Part shown: in pieces, positions 7,160-15,578 of the stretch
Layout of the letters: the number at the start of each line of letters is the position of its first letter
How positions within the stretch are numbered: position 1 is the first letter of the stretch
Source: Lachnospiraceae bacterium
GTDB taxonomy: Bacteria > Bacillota > Clostridia > Lachnospirales > Lachnospiraceae
Direction of reading: 5' to 3'
Assembly (NCBI GenBank): GCA_029053015.1
Contig: JAIDHX010000054.1
Coordinates: 1-40,057, forward strand
DNA: 40,057 bases
Notes under the pieces: model-generated
What the model was told of the DNA's origin: nothing
Database searches by the model: none
Seen by the model: only the letters and a program-made list of their open reading frames with translations
Program-made: the position numbers and the translations under genes

Positions 7160-7175
7160 GATTGAGGGTGTAAAT

Positions 7176-7409
7176 ATGTTAAGCGGTTACCAGACAGAGA
7201 GTGAACTGATCCAGAACATGGTAGATGCCGGCTGTGAGGAAAACATGGTTGTCAGTGTATTGAACTGCCTAAAGCAGGGGCAGAAGAAAAAAGGGCTTTT
7301 ACTGTTGCAGGAACAGAGGAAAATGCTACTTGACGGGATTCACAGGAACCAGTCATGTATTGAGTTCCTGGATGATATTTTGTGTGGGATGCGAAAGAAA
7401 GACATATGA
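7176..7409 (+). CDS. small helical protein (77 aa)
   Basis: The ATG at 7176 follows GAGGGTG with 6 nt spacing. The C-terminal half is a predicted amphipathic helix with LLLLQEQRKMLLDGIH and ending FLDDIL. The layout recalls the 74-residue protein at 9128-9352 (LKREREQLACLDYMI) and also the C-terminal coil of MerR-type regulators, but no DNA-binding domain is present. Its stop overlaps the ATG of a truncated LysE gene (ATGA), so the two were once coupled. Such small proteins occur beside transporters in related clostridia to my knowledge; the function is unknown. Confidence 0.6.
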   Translation: MLSGYQTESELIQNMVDAGCEENMVVSVLNCLKQGQKKKGLLLLQEQRKMLLDGIHRNQSCIEFLDDILCGMRKKDI

Positions 7410-7549
7410 TAGCAGAATACTTTTGTAAAGGCTTGCTGATTGGTCTTATATTCGGAGTACCTGCCGGAGCCATTGGCGCGCTGACAATTGGACAGGCAGA
7501 CCATGTTTCAGGTTATTGGAAGAACACGGGCATTCTGTTTTCTGCATGA
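7406..7549 (+). pseudogene. truncated LysE-family exporter remnant
   Basis: The 47-codon frame starts at the ATG overlapping the previous stop. Its first 28 residues (KGLLIGLIFGVPAGAIGAL) are the typical first membrane helix of LysE/RhtB amino-acid exporters, which are normally about 200 residues. The following residues do not fit the family, and the frame stops at 7547, so most of the gene has been deleted. The product is unlikely to transport anything. Confidence 0.65.
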
Positions 7550-7574
7550 AATAAAACTAAAAAAGGAGTAGTGA

Positions 7575-8135
7575 ATGAAAAAAGTCAGTTTAGCAGTGAC
7601 GGTCATATGCCTGATATGGGTTTTGACCGGATGTGGCAATTCTGTACCAGAGGAGGAGCCGCCGCAGAGTTTTGCTAATATGGAATCAGCCAAAGTTTCA
7701 GAGGATAGCGAACCGGAAGGGCAGTCAGATGAAATACAAAGTGAACAAACGGAAGGAAACGGATTGGAGGCAGGAGAAGTGAGCATATTGATGAAGATTG
7801 GTGATGAGGCTGTTACAATTGCGTGGGAAGATAATGAGTCTGTCCGGGCTCTTGCGGAACTTCTCCGTGAACAGCCCATGTCCATACAGATGTCTATGTA
7901 TGGGAACTTTGAACAGGTTGGGGCTTTGGGAACAAGCCTGCCAAGGGATGATGAACAGACAACTACACGGGCAGGAGATATTGTTTTATATTCGGGCAAT
8001 CAGATGGTAGTATTTTATGGTTCCAATTCCTGGGCATACACAAGACTCGGAAGAATTACGGACAAATCTGCCGAGGAATTAAAGGAGATGCTGGGTAGCG
8101 AGGATGTAACGATCACTCTGGAATTGGTTTCATAG
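7575..8135 (+). CDS. cyclophilin-like fold lipoprotein
   Basis: The product is 186 residues. A lipoprotein signal peptide ends in LTGC (Cys20). An acidic, low-complexity linker (about 21-70) leads to a domain of about 115 residues with LPRDDEQTTT, GDIVLYSGNQ and YTRLGRI, which I recognise as the cyclophilin-like fold family (DUF4198/cyclophil_like type). The domain has the beta-barrel shape of cyclophilins, but prolyl isomerase activity is not established for the family. It would be anchored outside the cytoplasmic membrane. The ATG at 7575 follows AAAAAGGAG. A relative is at 12505-13131. The 3' end overlaps the convergent LysR gene by 6 nt. Confidence 0.8.
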   Translation: MKKVSLAVTVICLIWVLTGCGNSVPEEEPPQSFANMESAKVSEDSEPEGQSDEIQSEQTEGNGLEAGEVSILMKIGDEAVTIAWEDNESVRALAELLREQPMSIQMSMYGNFEQVGALGTSLPRDDEQTTTRAGDIVLYSGNQMVVFYGSNSWAYTRLGRITDKSAEELKEMLGSEDVTITLELVS

Positions 8136-9017
8136 GCTGCCGATATTTTTCTCCAAACGGCTTAAAAACAGTTTCGCAGCCTTAGAAAAAACCTGATATT
8201 TTTTTGTAAAAAGATATACGTCTGACTGAAGATGTGGGGACAAAGGACGGAATGCAAGGGGATGACTGCCTGTTGTGTTGATCAGTTCATCAATGCACAA
8301 AGCATAGCCAATTCCTGCCTCCACCATAAGCCCGGCATTATAGATCAGGTTGTATGTGGAAACGATATGTGGTTCTGTCATTTCACTTGCAAAGAATGTG
8401 GTCAGGTGGTTGCGGTTGGAGGTCTGGCTGGGCATGATCAGCGGGAGATCTGCAAGTTCTAAAAAGGAGATTTCTTTTTTAACGGCGAGGGGAGAATCTT
8501 TTCGCATGAGGATGCCCCACGTTTCATGCAGCGGGAGTTTCTGGTAATCATAGCGGGGGCTGATTTCCGGTTCCAATAAGAATCCCATATCTAGAAGCCC
8601 TTTATCCAGCCGTTCAGTGATAGCGTCTGCATTGCTGCTGAAAAAGTGGAACCGGATGTCAGGATATTCTTCCTGTATCGTCCGGATGATCTGCATGATG
8701 GAAAAAGTGGAGCGGTGCTCGCCGCAGCCGATATAGACATCGCCGGTGATGCTCTGTTCATTTTCTCGGAAGGCACTTTCTGTCTTGTCCATCAGGGAAA
8801 TGATTTCCTGGGCGCGGCCCCGCAGATAAGTCCCTTCTTCTGTCAGGGTGACTCTTTTCCTGCCGCGGATTAAAAGCTGTTTACCCAGGCTTTCTTCTAA
8901 GTCCATCATCTGTTTGGACAGTGTGGGCTGGGAAATATGGAGATATTCAGCGGCTTTTGTAATACTCTGTTCTTCGGCAATGGCAAGAAAATACTGTAGC
9001 AGGCGGGTTTCAATCAT
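8130..9017 (-). CDS. LysR-family transcriptional regulator
   Basis: The protein is 295 residues, the usual length for the family. Residues 1-60 form the winged helix-turn-helix (ITKAAEYLHISQPTLSKQM, 19-37), and the rest is a periplasmic-binding-protein-like effector domain. The ATG at 9017 follows GAAGGAGC. It is divergent from the operon starting at 9128 (small protein, ABC transporter, lipoprotein and possibly the reductases), the usual arrangement for a LysR regulator and its target. The inducer is unknown. It is convergent with the first cyclophilin-like lipoprotein. Confidence 0.9.
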   Translation of the reverse strand: MIETRLLQYFLAIAEEQSITKAAEYLHISQPTLSKQMMDLEESLGKQLLIRGRKRVTLTEEGTYLRGRAQEIISLMDKTESAFRENEQSITGDVYIGCGEHRSTFSIMQIIRTIQEEYPDIRFHFFSSNADAITERLDKGLLDMGFLLEPEISPRYDYQKLPLHETWGILMRKDSPLAVKKEISFLELADLPLIMPSQTSNRNHLTTFFASEMTEPHIVSTYNLIYNAGLMVEAGIGYALCIDELINTTGSHPLAFRPLSPHLQSDVYLFTKKYQVFSKAAKLFLSRLEKNIGSL

Positions 9018-9047
9018 AGGGGATGCTCCTTCAATTATTCATAAAAT

Positions 9048-9070
9048 CTATCTAAATATATTTTATATAG
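9048..9070. promoter_or_regulatory. candidate LysR operator
   Basis: An imperfect palindrome, CTATCTAAA-N5-TTTATATAG, has arms that match at 8 of 9 positions. It is AT-rich and lies between the LysR gene and the divergent operon, where a LysR activator would bind. A second dyad, GTGTGA-N6-TCACAC, is at 9095-9112, just before the ribosome binding site. Confidence 0.45.
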
Positions 9071-9127
9071 TTTTTTGTTATTTAGCAAGAGGAAAGTGTG
9101 AAGGAAATCACACGGAGGGGATTGGAA

Positions 9128-9352
9128 ATGAAAGAAGAAACAACGATTTGCCAGAGATTAACAGAGGAAGGTGCTGATTCCATAATGCTGGAGCAGTACC
9201 GGCATTATCAGGAGACAGGCAGCATACAGGGTCAGTATGGATTAGTCTGCCGTTTTCGCAGGGCAAAAAGTGAAGAACTGAAAAGGGAAAGGGAGCAGCT
9301 TGCCTGTCTGGACTATATGATTGCAAAGGTGGAAAATGCCGATGAAAAATAA
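9128..9352 (+). CDS. small helical protein (74 aa) opening the ABC operon
   Basis: The ATG at 9128 follows GGAGGGG with about 8 nt spacing; an upstream in-frame ATG at 9098 has no such site. The product is charged, with a helical C-terminus (LKREREQLACLDYMIAKVE) that resembles the end of the 77-residue protein at 7176. No membrane segment or known domain was found. Its 3' end overlaps the ABC ATPase start by 11 nt, so the two are likely co-translated. It might be an accessory or regulatory subunit of the transporter (inference). Confidence 0.65.
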   Translation: MKEETTICQRLTEEGADSIMLEQYRHYQETGSIQGQYGLVCRFRRAKSEELKREREQLACLDYMIAKVENADEK

Positions 9353-10100
9353 CATGAAGAAAACCATTTTACACGGTGCTGGCATGATAAAAAGGTTTGA
9401 AGAAACGGAAGTCTTACATGGAATAGACATAGATGTATATGCAGGTGATTTTACGGTGATCATGGGTTCTTCCGGTTCGGGAAAATCCACACTGCTGTAT
9501 GCTTTGAGCGGTATGGACCGTTTGTCGGAAGGAAGCATTTTTTACAGGGAAAAGGAAATCACAAAAGCTTCTGAAAAAGAACTGGAAGCCTTAAGGGCAG
9601 GTGAATTTGGCTTCGTCTTTCAGCGGACGCATCTGATCAGCAATCTGACCTTAGAGGAAAATATTCGTATGGCGGGGCTGATCTGCGTTTCCTTGTCAGA
9701 ACAGGAGACCAAGGAGAGGACTGCCGAACTGATAGACAGGATGGGACTTTCCGGGGCTGCGAAAAGACTGCCATCCCAGGTGTCCGGCGGAGAGGCGCAG
9801 CGGGCAGCTGTTGCAAGGGCTCTCATGGGCAGACCGGCGGTGCTTTTTGCCGATGAACCCACAGGGGCGTTAAACAAAGCAAATACCGTGGAGGTGTTAA
9901 ATCTTCTGACAGCAGCTTACGATGAAGGACAGACGGTGCTGCTTGTGACCCATGACAAGGAAGCGGCTCTTAGGGGAAACAGAATCCTCTATCTGGAGGA
10001 TGGCATGGTTATCGGTGAATTGCAGTTGACGCCATACCGGGGCAGGGACGAAGCAAGAGAAAATCAGCTTACGCATTGGCTGGAAGGTTTCAGGTGGTAA
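9342..10100 (+). CDS. ABC transporter ATPase (LolD/MacB/FtsE type)
   Basis: The 252-residue ATPase has Walker A GSSGSGKST (42-50), signature VSGGEAQR, and Walker B with the LFADEPTGAL segment typical of ATPases that partner FtsX-like permeases. I chose the ATG at 9342, 9 nt after AAAGGTGG; an ATG at 9354 is also possible, and the TTG at 9321 is less likely. It is followed after 2 nt by the permease gene. The pair most resembles the lipoprotein/peptide-handling MacB or antimicrobial-peptide resistance transporters of Firmicutes. Substrate unknown. Confidence 0.9.
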   Translation: MKNNMKKTILHGAGMIKRFEETEVLHGIDIDVYAGDFTVIMGSSGSGKSTLLYALSGMDRLSEGSIFYREKEITKASEKELEALRAGEFGFVFQRTHLISNLTLEENIRMAGLICVSLSEQETKERTAELIDRMGLSGAAKRLPSQVSGGEAQRAAVARALMGRPAVLFADEPTGALNKANTVEVLNLLTAAYDEGQTVLLVTHDKEAALRGNRILYLEDGMVIGELQLTPYRGRDEARENQLTHWLEGFRW

Positions 10101-10102
10101 GT

Positions 10103-12439
10103 ATGGAGATGAGAAAAATGCTGCTTTTGGCAGCAGTGAAACGACAAAAGGGCAGTATCATCGGGATTTTTCTACTGGTATGGATTCTCTCTGCTTGCAT
10201 TTTTTCTTCCCTCACTTTATTTATCAGCGGCAATACCTATGTGAAAGAGGAAATGGAACGCCTTGGATTCGGTGAACTGACCATTTGGGTAAATGGAGAG
10301 GGAAACGCCCTGACAGAGCAGATACAGGCTCTGCCGGATGTGGAGAAAGCATATGCACAGCCGCTTATTTTTTCCGGGTATGAAATAAACGGTGGATATT
10401 CAGATAACGAGGGGCAGTTAATTGTTTATGATGGTACGGTGGATTACCGCTTTCTGAATGCTGACGGCACCCAGATGACAGCGCCGGAAATAGCGGAAGG
10501 AACCGTTTATATATCCCCGGCGATGCAGTCAGGCTTCGATGTAACGATCGGAGATACGATCCAATTTGAACTGTCAAGGAAAGATGGTATTGTCAGCCTG
10601 ACTGTGGCAGGATACTTCGCCGACGGATTTATGGGAAGCTCCATGATTGATATGAAAAGCTTTCTTATAAATGCTTCCGACTACGAAAAGATGCAGGTCA
10701 TTCTCCGTAATGCAAAAGAGACGGATGTACTTGGCAGAAATGGTGCGATGGTACATGTTTTTCAGAGAGAGGACAGTGCGCTTTCGATATTGGAATTTAA
10801 CAGGAAAATACAGGAAAATACGGATATTTCGCTCCATACTGAGTTTTCCTACCGGCAGAAGTCCATTTTAAGCTATATGCTTCTCTTGCAGAATATCCTG
10901 TGCGGTTTTCTGATCGCTTTTTCAGTGGTGCTGGCAGCTATCTGCCTGCTTGTAACCGGTCACAGTCTTTCGTCTTTGATTGAGCAGGATAAAAAGGATA
11001 TGGCAGCATTGAAAACCATAGGGTTATCGGGGAAACGAATCCGGAACACCTATCTGACAGCCTATGGCGGCATTATGCTGACCGGACTGATCGCAGGACT
11101 TTTCTGTTCCAGAATGATAGCCCGGACACTGGCGCAGGGGCTGGTATCTTCTACTGGAATGCTGGTTTTTGTCAAACTGCCCATAGTGCCCGTTTCCCTT
11201 TTGCTTGGGTTGTTTCTTCTGCTATTCGCCGCCTTTTTAATGCTGCGGACAAGGCGGATATTAAAGATAGCGCCCGTACAGATCTTACATGAGAGTGTGG
11301 GTGGAAAAATTGTTTCTTCCAAACTTCGGAAGGCTTCTCTTGAGTGGGATATTGCCATGCGGGAGATACGTAGCCGCCGCAGAAATTATATTGCATTGTG
11401 CCTTGTTGCTTTTGTATTAACGATATTTTTGTCCGTGGTTGGCCGTATGGGAAGCTGGCTGGGACCAAATGGCGAAGGGCTTATGAATGCCTTCAGCGTG
11501 GCGGACCATGACCTGGGAGTGCAGCCCTTTAACAGGGATGTCCCTATGGATGAGATTGAACGGGTGATAAACTGGTATTCCCCGATCAGGGAAACCTATG
11601 AGCTTGCCATGGAGAGTGTTACCGTAAACGGGCAGGAATATGAGGCTAATGTGCTGAACGATACTGAATGGTTTCATTTGATGGAAGGAGAGCTGCCGGA
11701 TGGAGGGAGCATCCTGATCACGGAAACCGTCGCAAATGAGCTGGAACTTGGCCTTGGGGATACGGTTCGTGTGGCGGCAAACGGGCGGGCGGAGGAGTAC
11801 GGCATTTCCGGCATTTATCAATGTGCCAACGGCATGGGCAGCAATATCGGAATGAGTATGGAAGGGTATTCCAAAATCGGTGATATTACCGGATTTATCT
11901 GGTGTTACCATTATGTATTGGAGAATGGTGCTGTGCGGGATTACGCAATGGATTATCTCCAAAAAAATTACCGTGGTATTGCCGTACATACCAATAGCTG
12001 GTCAGGCTTAGATGGTATTGTTGCCATGATGCATGGGCTGATCGGTGTAATATATCTGGTGTCGGCGTTTTTTATTTTGATTTCCGTAGCCCTTTCCACA
12101 GGGAAGCTTTTGACTTATGAGGCTGGTACAATGGCTGTCTATAAGAGTATGGGACTATCGGCAAAGAAACTTAGGCGCTCCTTAGCATTCCGGTTTCTGA
12201 TTGTTTCTGCTATAGGGACGGTATGTGGGCTTTTGGTCTCTGCCTTCGTGGCAGATGGGGCAGTGGGTATGATTTTTAAGAATTTTGGGATAGGGCAGTT
12301 CCATTCGGGATTCAGTATTCTTGGGAATATCCTTCCGCTTCTTATTCTGCCGGCACTGTTTTTCATTTTTGCATGGGCTTTTTCTGCGAAATTAAAGCAG
12401 GTAAGCATAATAAATCTGCTCAATGAAAATGAGACTTAA
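10103..12439 (+). CDS. FtsX-like ABC permease (MacB/BceB-type, two FtsX repeats)
   Basis: The protein is 778 residues from the ATG at 10103, preceded by AGGTGG with 5 nt spacing. An N-terminal membrane helix (about 20-40) is followed by a large extracytoplasmic domain and then three helices (about 255-390) that form an FtsX domain. A second membrane helix, a second extracytoplasmic domain and a final three-helix FtsX domain (about 645-770) complete a duplicated layout. The segment LLTYEAGTMAVYKSMGLS in the last part and DMAALKTIGLSGKRI in the first are equivalent cytoplasmic loops. This architecture belongs to transporters that act mechanically on substrates at the outer face of the membrane rather than moving them through a pore. 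It partners the ATPase just upstream. Confidence 0.88.
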   Translation: MEMRKMLLLAAVKRQKGSIIGIFLLVWILSACIFSSLTLFISGNTYVKEEMERLGFGELTIWVNGEGNALTEQIQALPDVEKAYAQPLIFSGYEINGGYSDNEGQLIVYDGTVDYRFLNADGTQMTAPEIAEGTVYISPAMQSGFDVTIGDTIQFELSRKDGIVSLTVAGYFADGFMGSSMIDMKSFLINASDYEKMQVILRNAKETDVLGRNGAMVHVFQREDSALSILEFNRKIQENTDISLHTEFSYRQKSILSYMLLLQNILCGFLIAFSVVLAAICLLVTGHSLSSLIEQDKKDMAALKTIGLSGKRIRNTYLTAYGGIMLTGLIAGLFCSRMIARTLAQGLVSSTGMLVFVKLPIVPVSLLLGLFLLLFAAFLMLRTRRILKIAPVQILHESVGGKIVSSKLRKASLEWDIAMREIRSRRRNYIALCLVAFVLTIFLSVVGRMGSWLGPNGEGLMNAFSVADHDLGVQPFNRDVPMDEIERVINWYSPIRETYELAMESVTVNGQEYEANVLNDTEWFHLMEGELPDGGSILITETVANELELGLGDTVRVAANGRAEEYGISGIYQCANGMGSNIGMSMEGYSKIGDITGFIWCYHYVLENGAVRDYAMDYLQKNYRGIAVHTNSWSGLDGIVAMMHGLIGVIYLVSAFFILISVALSTGKLLTYEAGTMAVYKSMGLSAKKLRRSLAFRFLIVSAIGTVCGLLVSAFVADGAVGMIFKNFGIGQFHSGFSILGNILPLLILPALFFIFAWAFSAKLKQVSIINLLNENET

Positions 12440-12477
12440 GTCCGGTCGGGGTGGAGACTCCTTAAATTGTGCCGGAC
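12440..12477 (+). other. hairpin between permease and lipoprotein genes
   Basis: GTCCGG (12440-12445) pairs with CCGGAC (12472-12477), and GGAG pairs with CTCC inside the loop. There is no U tract, so it is not a classical terminator. It may mark an RNA processing or stability element between the permease and the lipoprotein in one transcript. Confidence 0.4.
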
Positions 12478-12504
12478 AGACAAAGTGAAAGGAGACTTTT
12501 AGAA

Positions 12505-13131
12505 ATGAAAAAAATGACAATGTGGGTTTTGACTTTACTATTGATGTGTAGCGTGGCACTGTTTTCCGGCTGCGGCGGCAAGACGGAAGATCCGGGAGAG
12601 CCTCCGGCAGAGGTGATAAATCCGGGACAGTCCTCTGAGGATACGGATTTGGATAACAACTCTTCTGAAGAATCAGATACCGGAAATGCAGACGACAGCG
12701 GCGAAGTTTTGGAGAACGCAATATCAGTACGCATAGGCCGTGATGGGACGAAAGATTGGAATGTCAACATGTATAACAACGCTGCAGCCATGACTATGCT
12801 GAATTATCTTTCCGGCAGTGCACTGTTATTCCCTACTTATACCTATGATGAAGAAGAGGGGTTTGTGGCACAGAGTGTCCGCGGAAACTATACAAGGGAT
12901 GATGAGCAGGAAATTACAGATGTAAAAGCCGGTGAGCTTTATCTTTTCAGCGGCGGACAGCTTCGTTTTTACTTTAAGGATATGGAAGGGGCAAATATCA
13001 CGGCAACGCCTGTCGGGTACTATACAGATGTGGAGGGGCTGACAGAGGCTGTACAGGAAGCCTACGAGTCAAACCTTGACGATATATGGGGAGTAGATGT
13101 GTATTTCTGGATTACAAAGACGTTGAAATAA
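12505..13131 (+). CDS. cyclophilin-like fold lipoprotein, second copy
   Basis: From the ATG at 12505 (GGAG, 10 nt upstream) the product is 208 residues. The lipoprotein signal ends in FSGC (Cys23), and an acidic Glu/Asp/Ser linker runs to about residue 72. The domain that follows carries RGNYTRDDEQEI and GELYLFSGGQLRFYF, parallel to RDDEQTT and GDIVLYSGNQMVVFY of the lipoprotein at 7575. The two are therefore paralogues, though well diverged. Its position directly after an ABC permease suggests that it could be an exported partner of that transporter. Enzyme activity is not established for the family. Confidence 0.8.
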   Translation: MKKMTMWVLTLLLMCSVALFSGCGGKTEDPGEPPAEVINPGQSSEDTDLDNNSSEESDTGNADDSGEVLENAISVRIGRDGTKDWNVNMYNNAAAMTMLNYLSGSALLFPTYTYDEEEGFVAQSVRGNYTRDDEQEITDVKAGELYLFSGGQLRFYFKDMEGANITATPVGYYTDVEGLTEAVQEAYESNLDDIWGVDVYFWITKTLK

Positions 13132-13164
13132 ACAAATAAGATTCATAACAGGAGGAATAACAAC

Positions 13165-14286
13165 ATGAAAAAACTTGGTTTTGGTTTAATGCGTATGCCG
13201 GTACTGGACAAAACAAATGCTGCCGATGTAGACATTGAGCAGGTTAAAAAGATGGTGGATTTGTTTATGGAAAAAGGATTTACCTATTTTGATACAGCGT
13301 TGATGTATAATGCCTTTGCAAGTGAAGGCGTAGCAAAGGCTGCATTGGTTGACCGTTATCCACGGGACAGTTTTACGCTTGCAACAAAGCTCCACGCTGC
13401 CTTTTTCAATTCCCTGGAAGATCGGGATAAAGTCTTTAGCTCACAGCTTGAGAAAACCGGCGCTGGATTTTTTGATTATTATCTGTTGCACGGCATTGAG
13501 AGTTCCATGCTGCCGAAATACGAAAAATTCGACTGTTTTAACTGGCTTTTGGAAAAGAAAGCACAAGGACTTGTGAAGCACGCAGGATTTTCTTACCACG
13601 ATTCTGCAGAGCTGCTTGATGAGATACTTACAAAACATCCTGAAATGGAATTTCTCCAACTGCAGATCAACTATCTGGATTGGGAGAGCGAATGGGTGCA
13701 GTCTCGCGCATGCTATGAGGTTGCTGTAAAACACGGCAAACCCGTCATCGTTATGGAACCTGTCAAAGGCGGCACATTGGCGCGTGTTCCCGAAGAAGCT
13801 GAAAAACTGTTCAAGGATTATGATGCAGATATGTCTGTGCCGAGTTGGGCAATCCGTTTTGCGGCGTCGCTTGAACATGTAATGGTGGTACTCTCCGGAA
13901 TGTCGAACATCGAGCAAATGGAGGACAATATCAGCTATATGGAAAATTTCAGACCTCTCACAGAGGAGGAAAGGTCTCTTTGCTACAGGGCAGCAGATAT
14001 TATTAACGGGCAGATTGCCATACCTTGTACCGGTTGTTCTTATTGTACTGAGGGTTGTCCAAAGAAGATTGTTATTCCACAGTATTTTTCGCTGTACAAT
14101 GAAGATATGCGAGAGCATCTTGAGGAGAAAGGCTGGACAGTCAACTTCACGAATTACGATATTTTGGCAGGGAAGTTTGGCAGAGCGAAAGATTGTATTG
14201 GGTGTGGACAATGTGAGAGGGTATGTCCGCAGCATTTGCCTATCATCGAAAGCCTGAAAGAAGTTTCCGCACATTTTGATCATTGA
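13165..14286 (+). CDS. aldo/keto reductase with C-terminal ferredoxin-like [4Fe-4S] module
   Basis: The 373-residue protein starts at an ATG preceded by AGGAGG. The N-terminal TIM barrel keeps the full aldo/keto reductase tetrad: Asp43 and Tyr48 (FDTALMYN), Lys75 (ATKLH) and His109 (YLLHG). The C-terminal 90 residues hold two Cys clusters, CTGCSYCTEGCP and CIGCGQCERVCP, each C-x2-C-x2-C-x3-C-P and suited to [4Fe-4S] binding. Such proteins are common in anaerobic clostridia and may exchange electrons with ferredoxin as well as NAD(P)H. The substrate is unknown. A second member of the family follows after 28 nt. Confidence 0.88.
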   Translation: MKKLGFGLMRMPVLDKTNAADVDIEQVKKMVDLFMEKGFTYFDTALMYNAFASEGVAKAALVDRYPRDSFTLATKLHAAFFNSLEDRDKVFSSQLEKTGAGFFDYYLLHGIESSMLPKYEKFDCFNWLLEKKAQGLVKHAGFSYHDSAELLDEILTKHPEMEFLQLQINYLDWESEWVQSRACYEVAVKHGKPVIVMEPVKGGTLARVPEEAEKLFKDYDADMSVPSWAIRFAASLEHVMVVLSGMSNIEQMEDNISYMENFRPLTEEERSLCYRAADIINGQIAIPCTGCSYCTEGCPKKIVIPQYFSLYNEDMREHLEEKGWTVNFTNYDILAGKFGRAKDCIGCGQCERVCPQHLPIIESLKEVSAHFDH

Positions 14287-14314
14287 TACAACATTATGAA
14301 ATGGAGGCAAAAAG

Positions 14315-15406
14315 ATGGAATATAGGATTAATCAGAGAACCGGGGACAGGATCAGTGTTTTGGGATTTGGAACTTCTTACATAGCGGAAGCAAGCGAAAA
14401 GGATGCTGTTGCAACAATACAAAGGGCCTATGAAGGCGGCATCAATTATTATGACCTTGCTACGGCAGAGGGCAGGACTTTCCCCTATTTTGGAACTGCT
14501 CTTGGTGCAGTGAGAAAGGATGTGTTTTACCAGATTCACTTCGGTGCAAATTATGCTTCAGGAACTTACGGCTGGAGTACAGATGGCGAAATAATCCGGC
14601 GCAGCATTGAGTGGCAGCTTGCGCAGCTAAAAACGGATTATATTGACTATGGTTTTATACACTGTATCGACGAACTGTCCGACTGGCAGGAATACCGGAA
14701 AAATGGCGCTTTTTCATATTTGATGCAAATGAAGGAACAAGGAGTTGTAAAGCACATCGGTCTGTCATCACATACCCCGGCCACAATCCAGAGGGTATTG
14801 GATGAAGCCTCTGTGGATATGCTGATGTTTTCGGTCAATCCGGGTTATGACTATCAAAAGGGAGATTATGCCAAAGGATCTGTGGATGAGCGGTCTGCCA
14901 TTTACAGCCGCTGTGAAACAGAAGGAATCGGCATCTCTGTCATGAAGCCTTTCTCGGGTGGTCAGTTGCTGGATGCGGCAATATCGCCGTTTGGAAAAGC
15001 GCTGACACAATATCAGTGTATTCAATATGCGCTGGACAGACCGGGTGTGCTGACGGTGCTGCCGGGAATGTCCAGTGTGGCGCAGGTGGAGCATTTGCTG
15101 GGATTTTTTGGGGCTTCAGAAGCGGAAAAGGATTATTCTGTGATTGGTTCCTTTAGTCCTGCTGAGGCTGTTGGAAAATGTGTCTACTGCAATCATTGTA
15201 AGCCATGTCCCATGGGACTCGATATCGGCATCATCAATAAATATTATGACCTTGCCAGAAATGGAGATTCCATGGCGGCAGAACATTACCGCAATCTGGA
15301 GATTAGGGCGGATGCCTGTGTGCAGTGCGGGCACTGCGAATCCCGTTGCCCATTTCATGTAAAGCAGGAAAGTAGAATGAAGGAAATCGCTGCTTACTTT
15401 CAGTAA
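14315..15406 (+). CDS. Fe-S aldo/keto reductase paralogue with altered active site
   Basis: The 363-residue protein has the same layout as its neighbour: a TIM barrel followed by Cys clusters CVYCNHCKPCP and CVQCGHCESRCP. The first cluster has x2 instead of x3 before the last Cys. Asp47 (YYDLATAEG) and His116 (GFIHC) of the tetrad are kept. The Tyr position is Glu52, and the Lys position falls in FYQIHFG with no Lys. Hydride transfer of the normal kind is therefore doubtful. The Fe-S clusters may carry the real function, perhaps together with the intact paralogue. GGAGG precedes the ATG. Confidence 0.85.
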   Translation: MEYRINQRTGDRISVLGFGTSYIAEASEKDAVATIQRAYEGGINYYDLATAEGRTFPYFGTALGAVRKDVFYQIHFGANYASGTYGWSTDGEIIRRSIEWQLAQLKTDYIDYGFIHCIDELSDWQEYRKNGAFSYLMQMKEQGVVKHIGLSSHTPATIQRVLDEASVDMLMFSVNPGYDYQKGDYAKGSVDERSAIYSRCETEGIGISVMKPFSGGQLLDAAISPFGKALTQYQCIQYALDRPGVLTVLPGMSSVAQVEHLLGFFGASEAEKDYSVIGSFSPAEAVGKCVYCNHCKPCPMGLDIGIINKYYDLARNGDSMAAEHYRNLEIRADACVQCGHCESRCPFHVKQESRMKEIAAYFQ

Positions 15407-15486
15407 AGGAATTGTTTGCAAAGTATTTTATCGGGCAAAGTTATCTGAATATGCTGTCAGAAATTAGAGAAATAGAGGAAAGTCGA

Positions 15487-15515
15487 TTGAGAATATAAAA
15501 AGACCGTGCTATAAT
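15487..15515 (+). promoter_or_regulatory. sigma-A promoter of the TerD-like gene
   Basis: TTGAGA (15487-15492) and TATAAT (15510-15515) are separated by 17 bp, with the GTG start about 64 nt downstream of the -10. Confidence 0.75.
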
Positions 15516-15578
15516 GAAATAGTATTCTAAAAACCTTCAACTGAAAAGGAACCGGAAGACAGACAAGGGTGGACTGCC

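Noticed and set aside
13441..14310. 289-residue ORF on the minus strand
   Set aside because: It is a shadow of the first aldo/keto reductase, whose domains and active site are intact on the plus strand.
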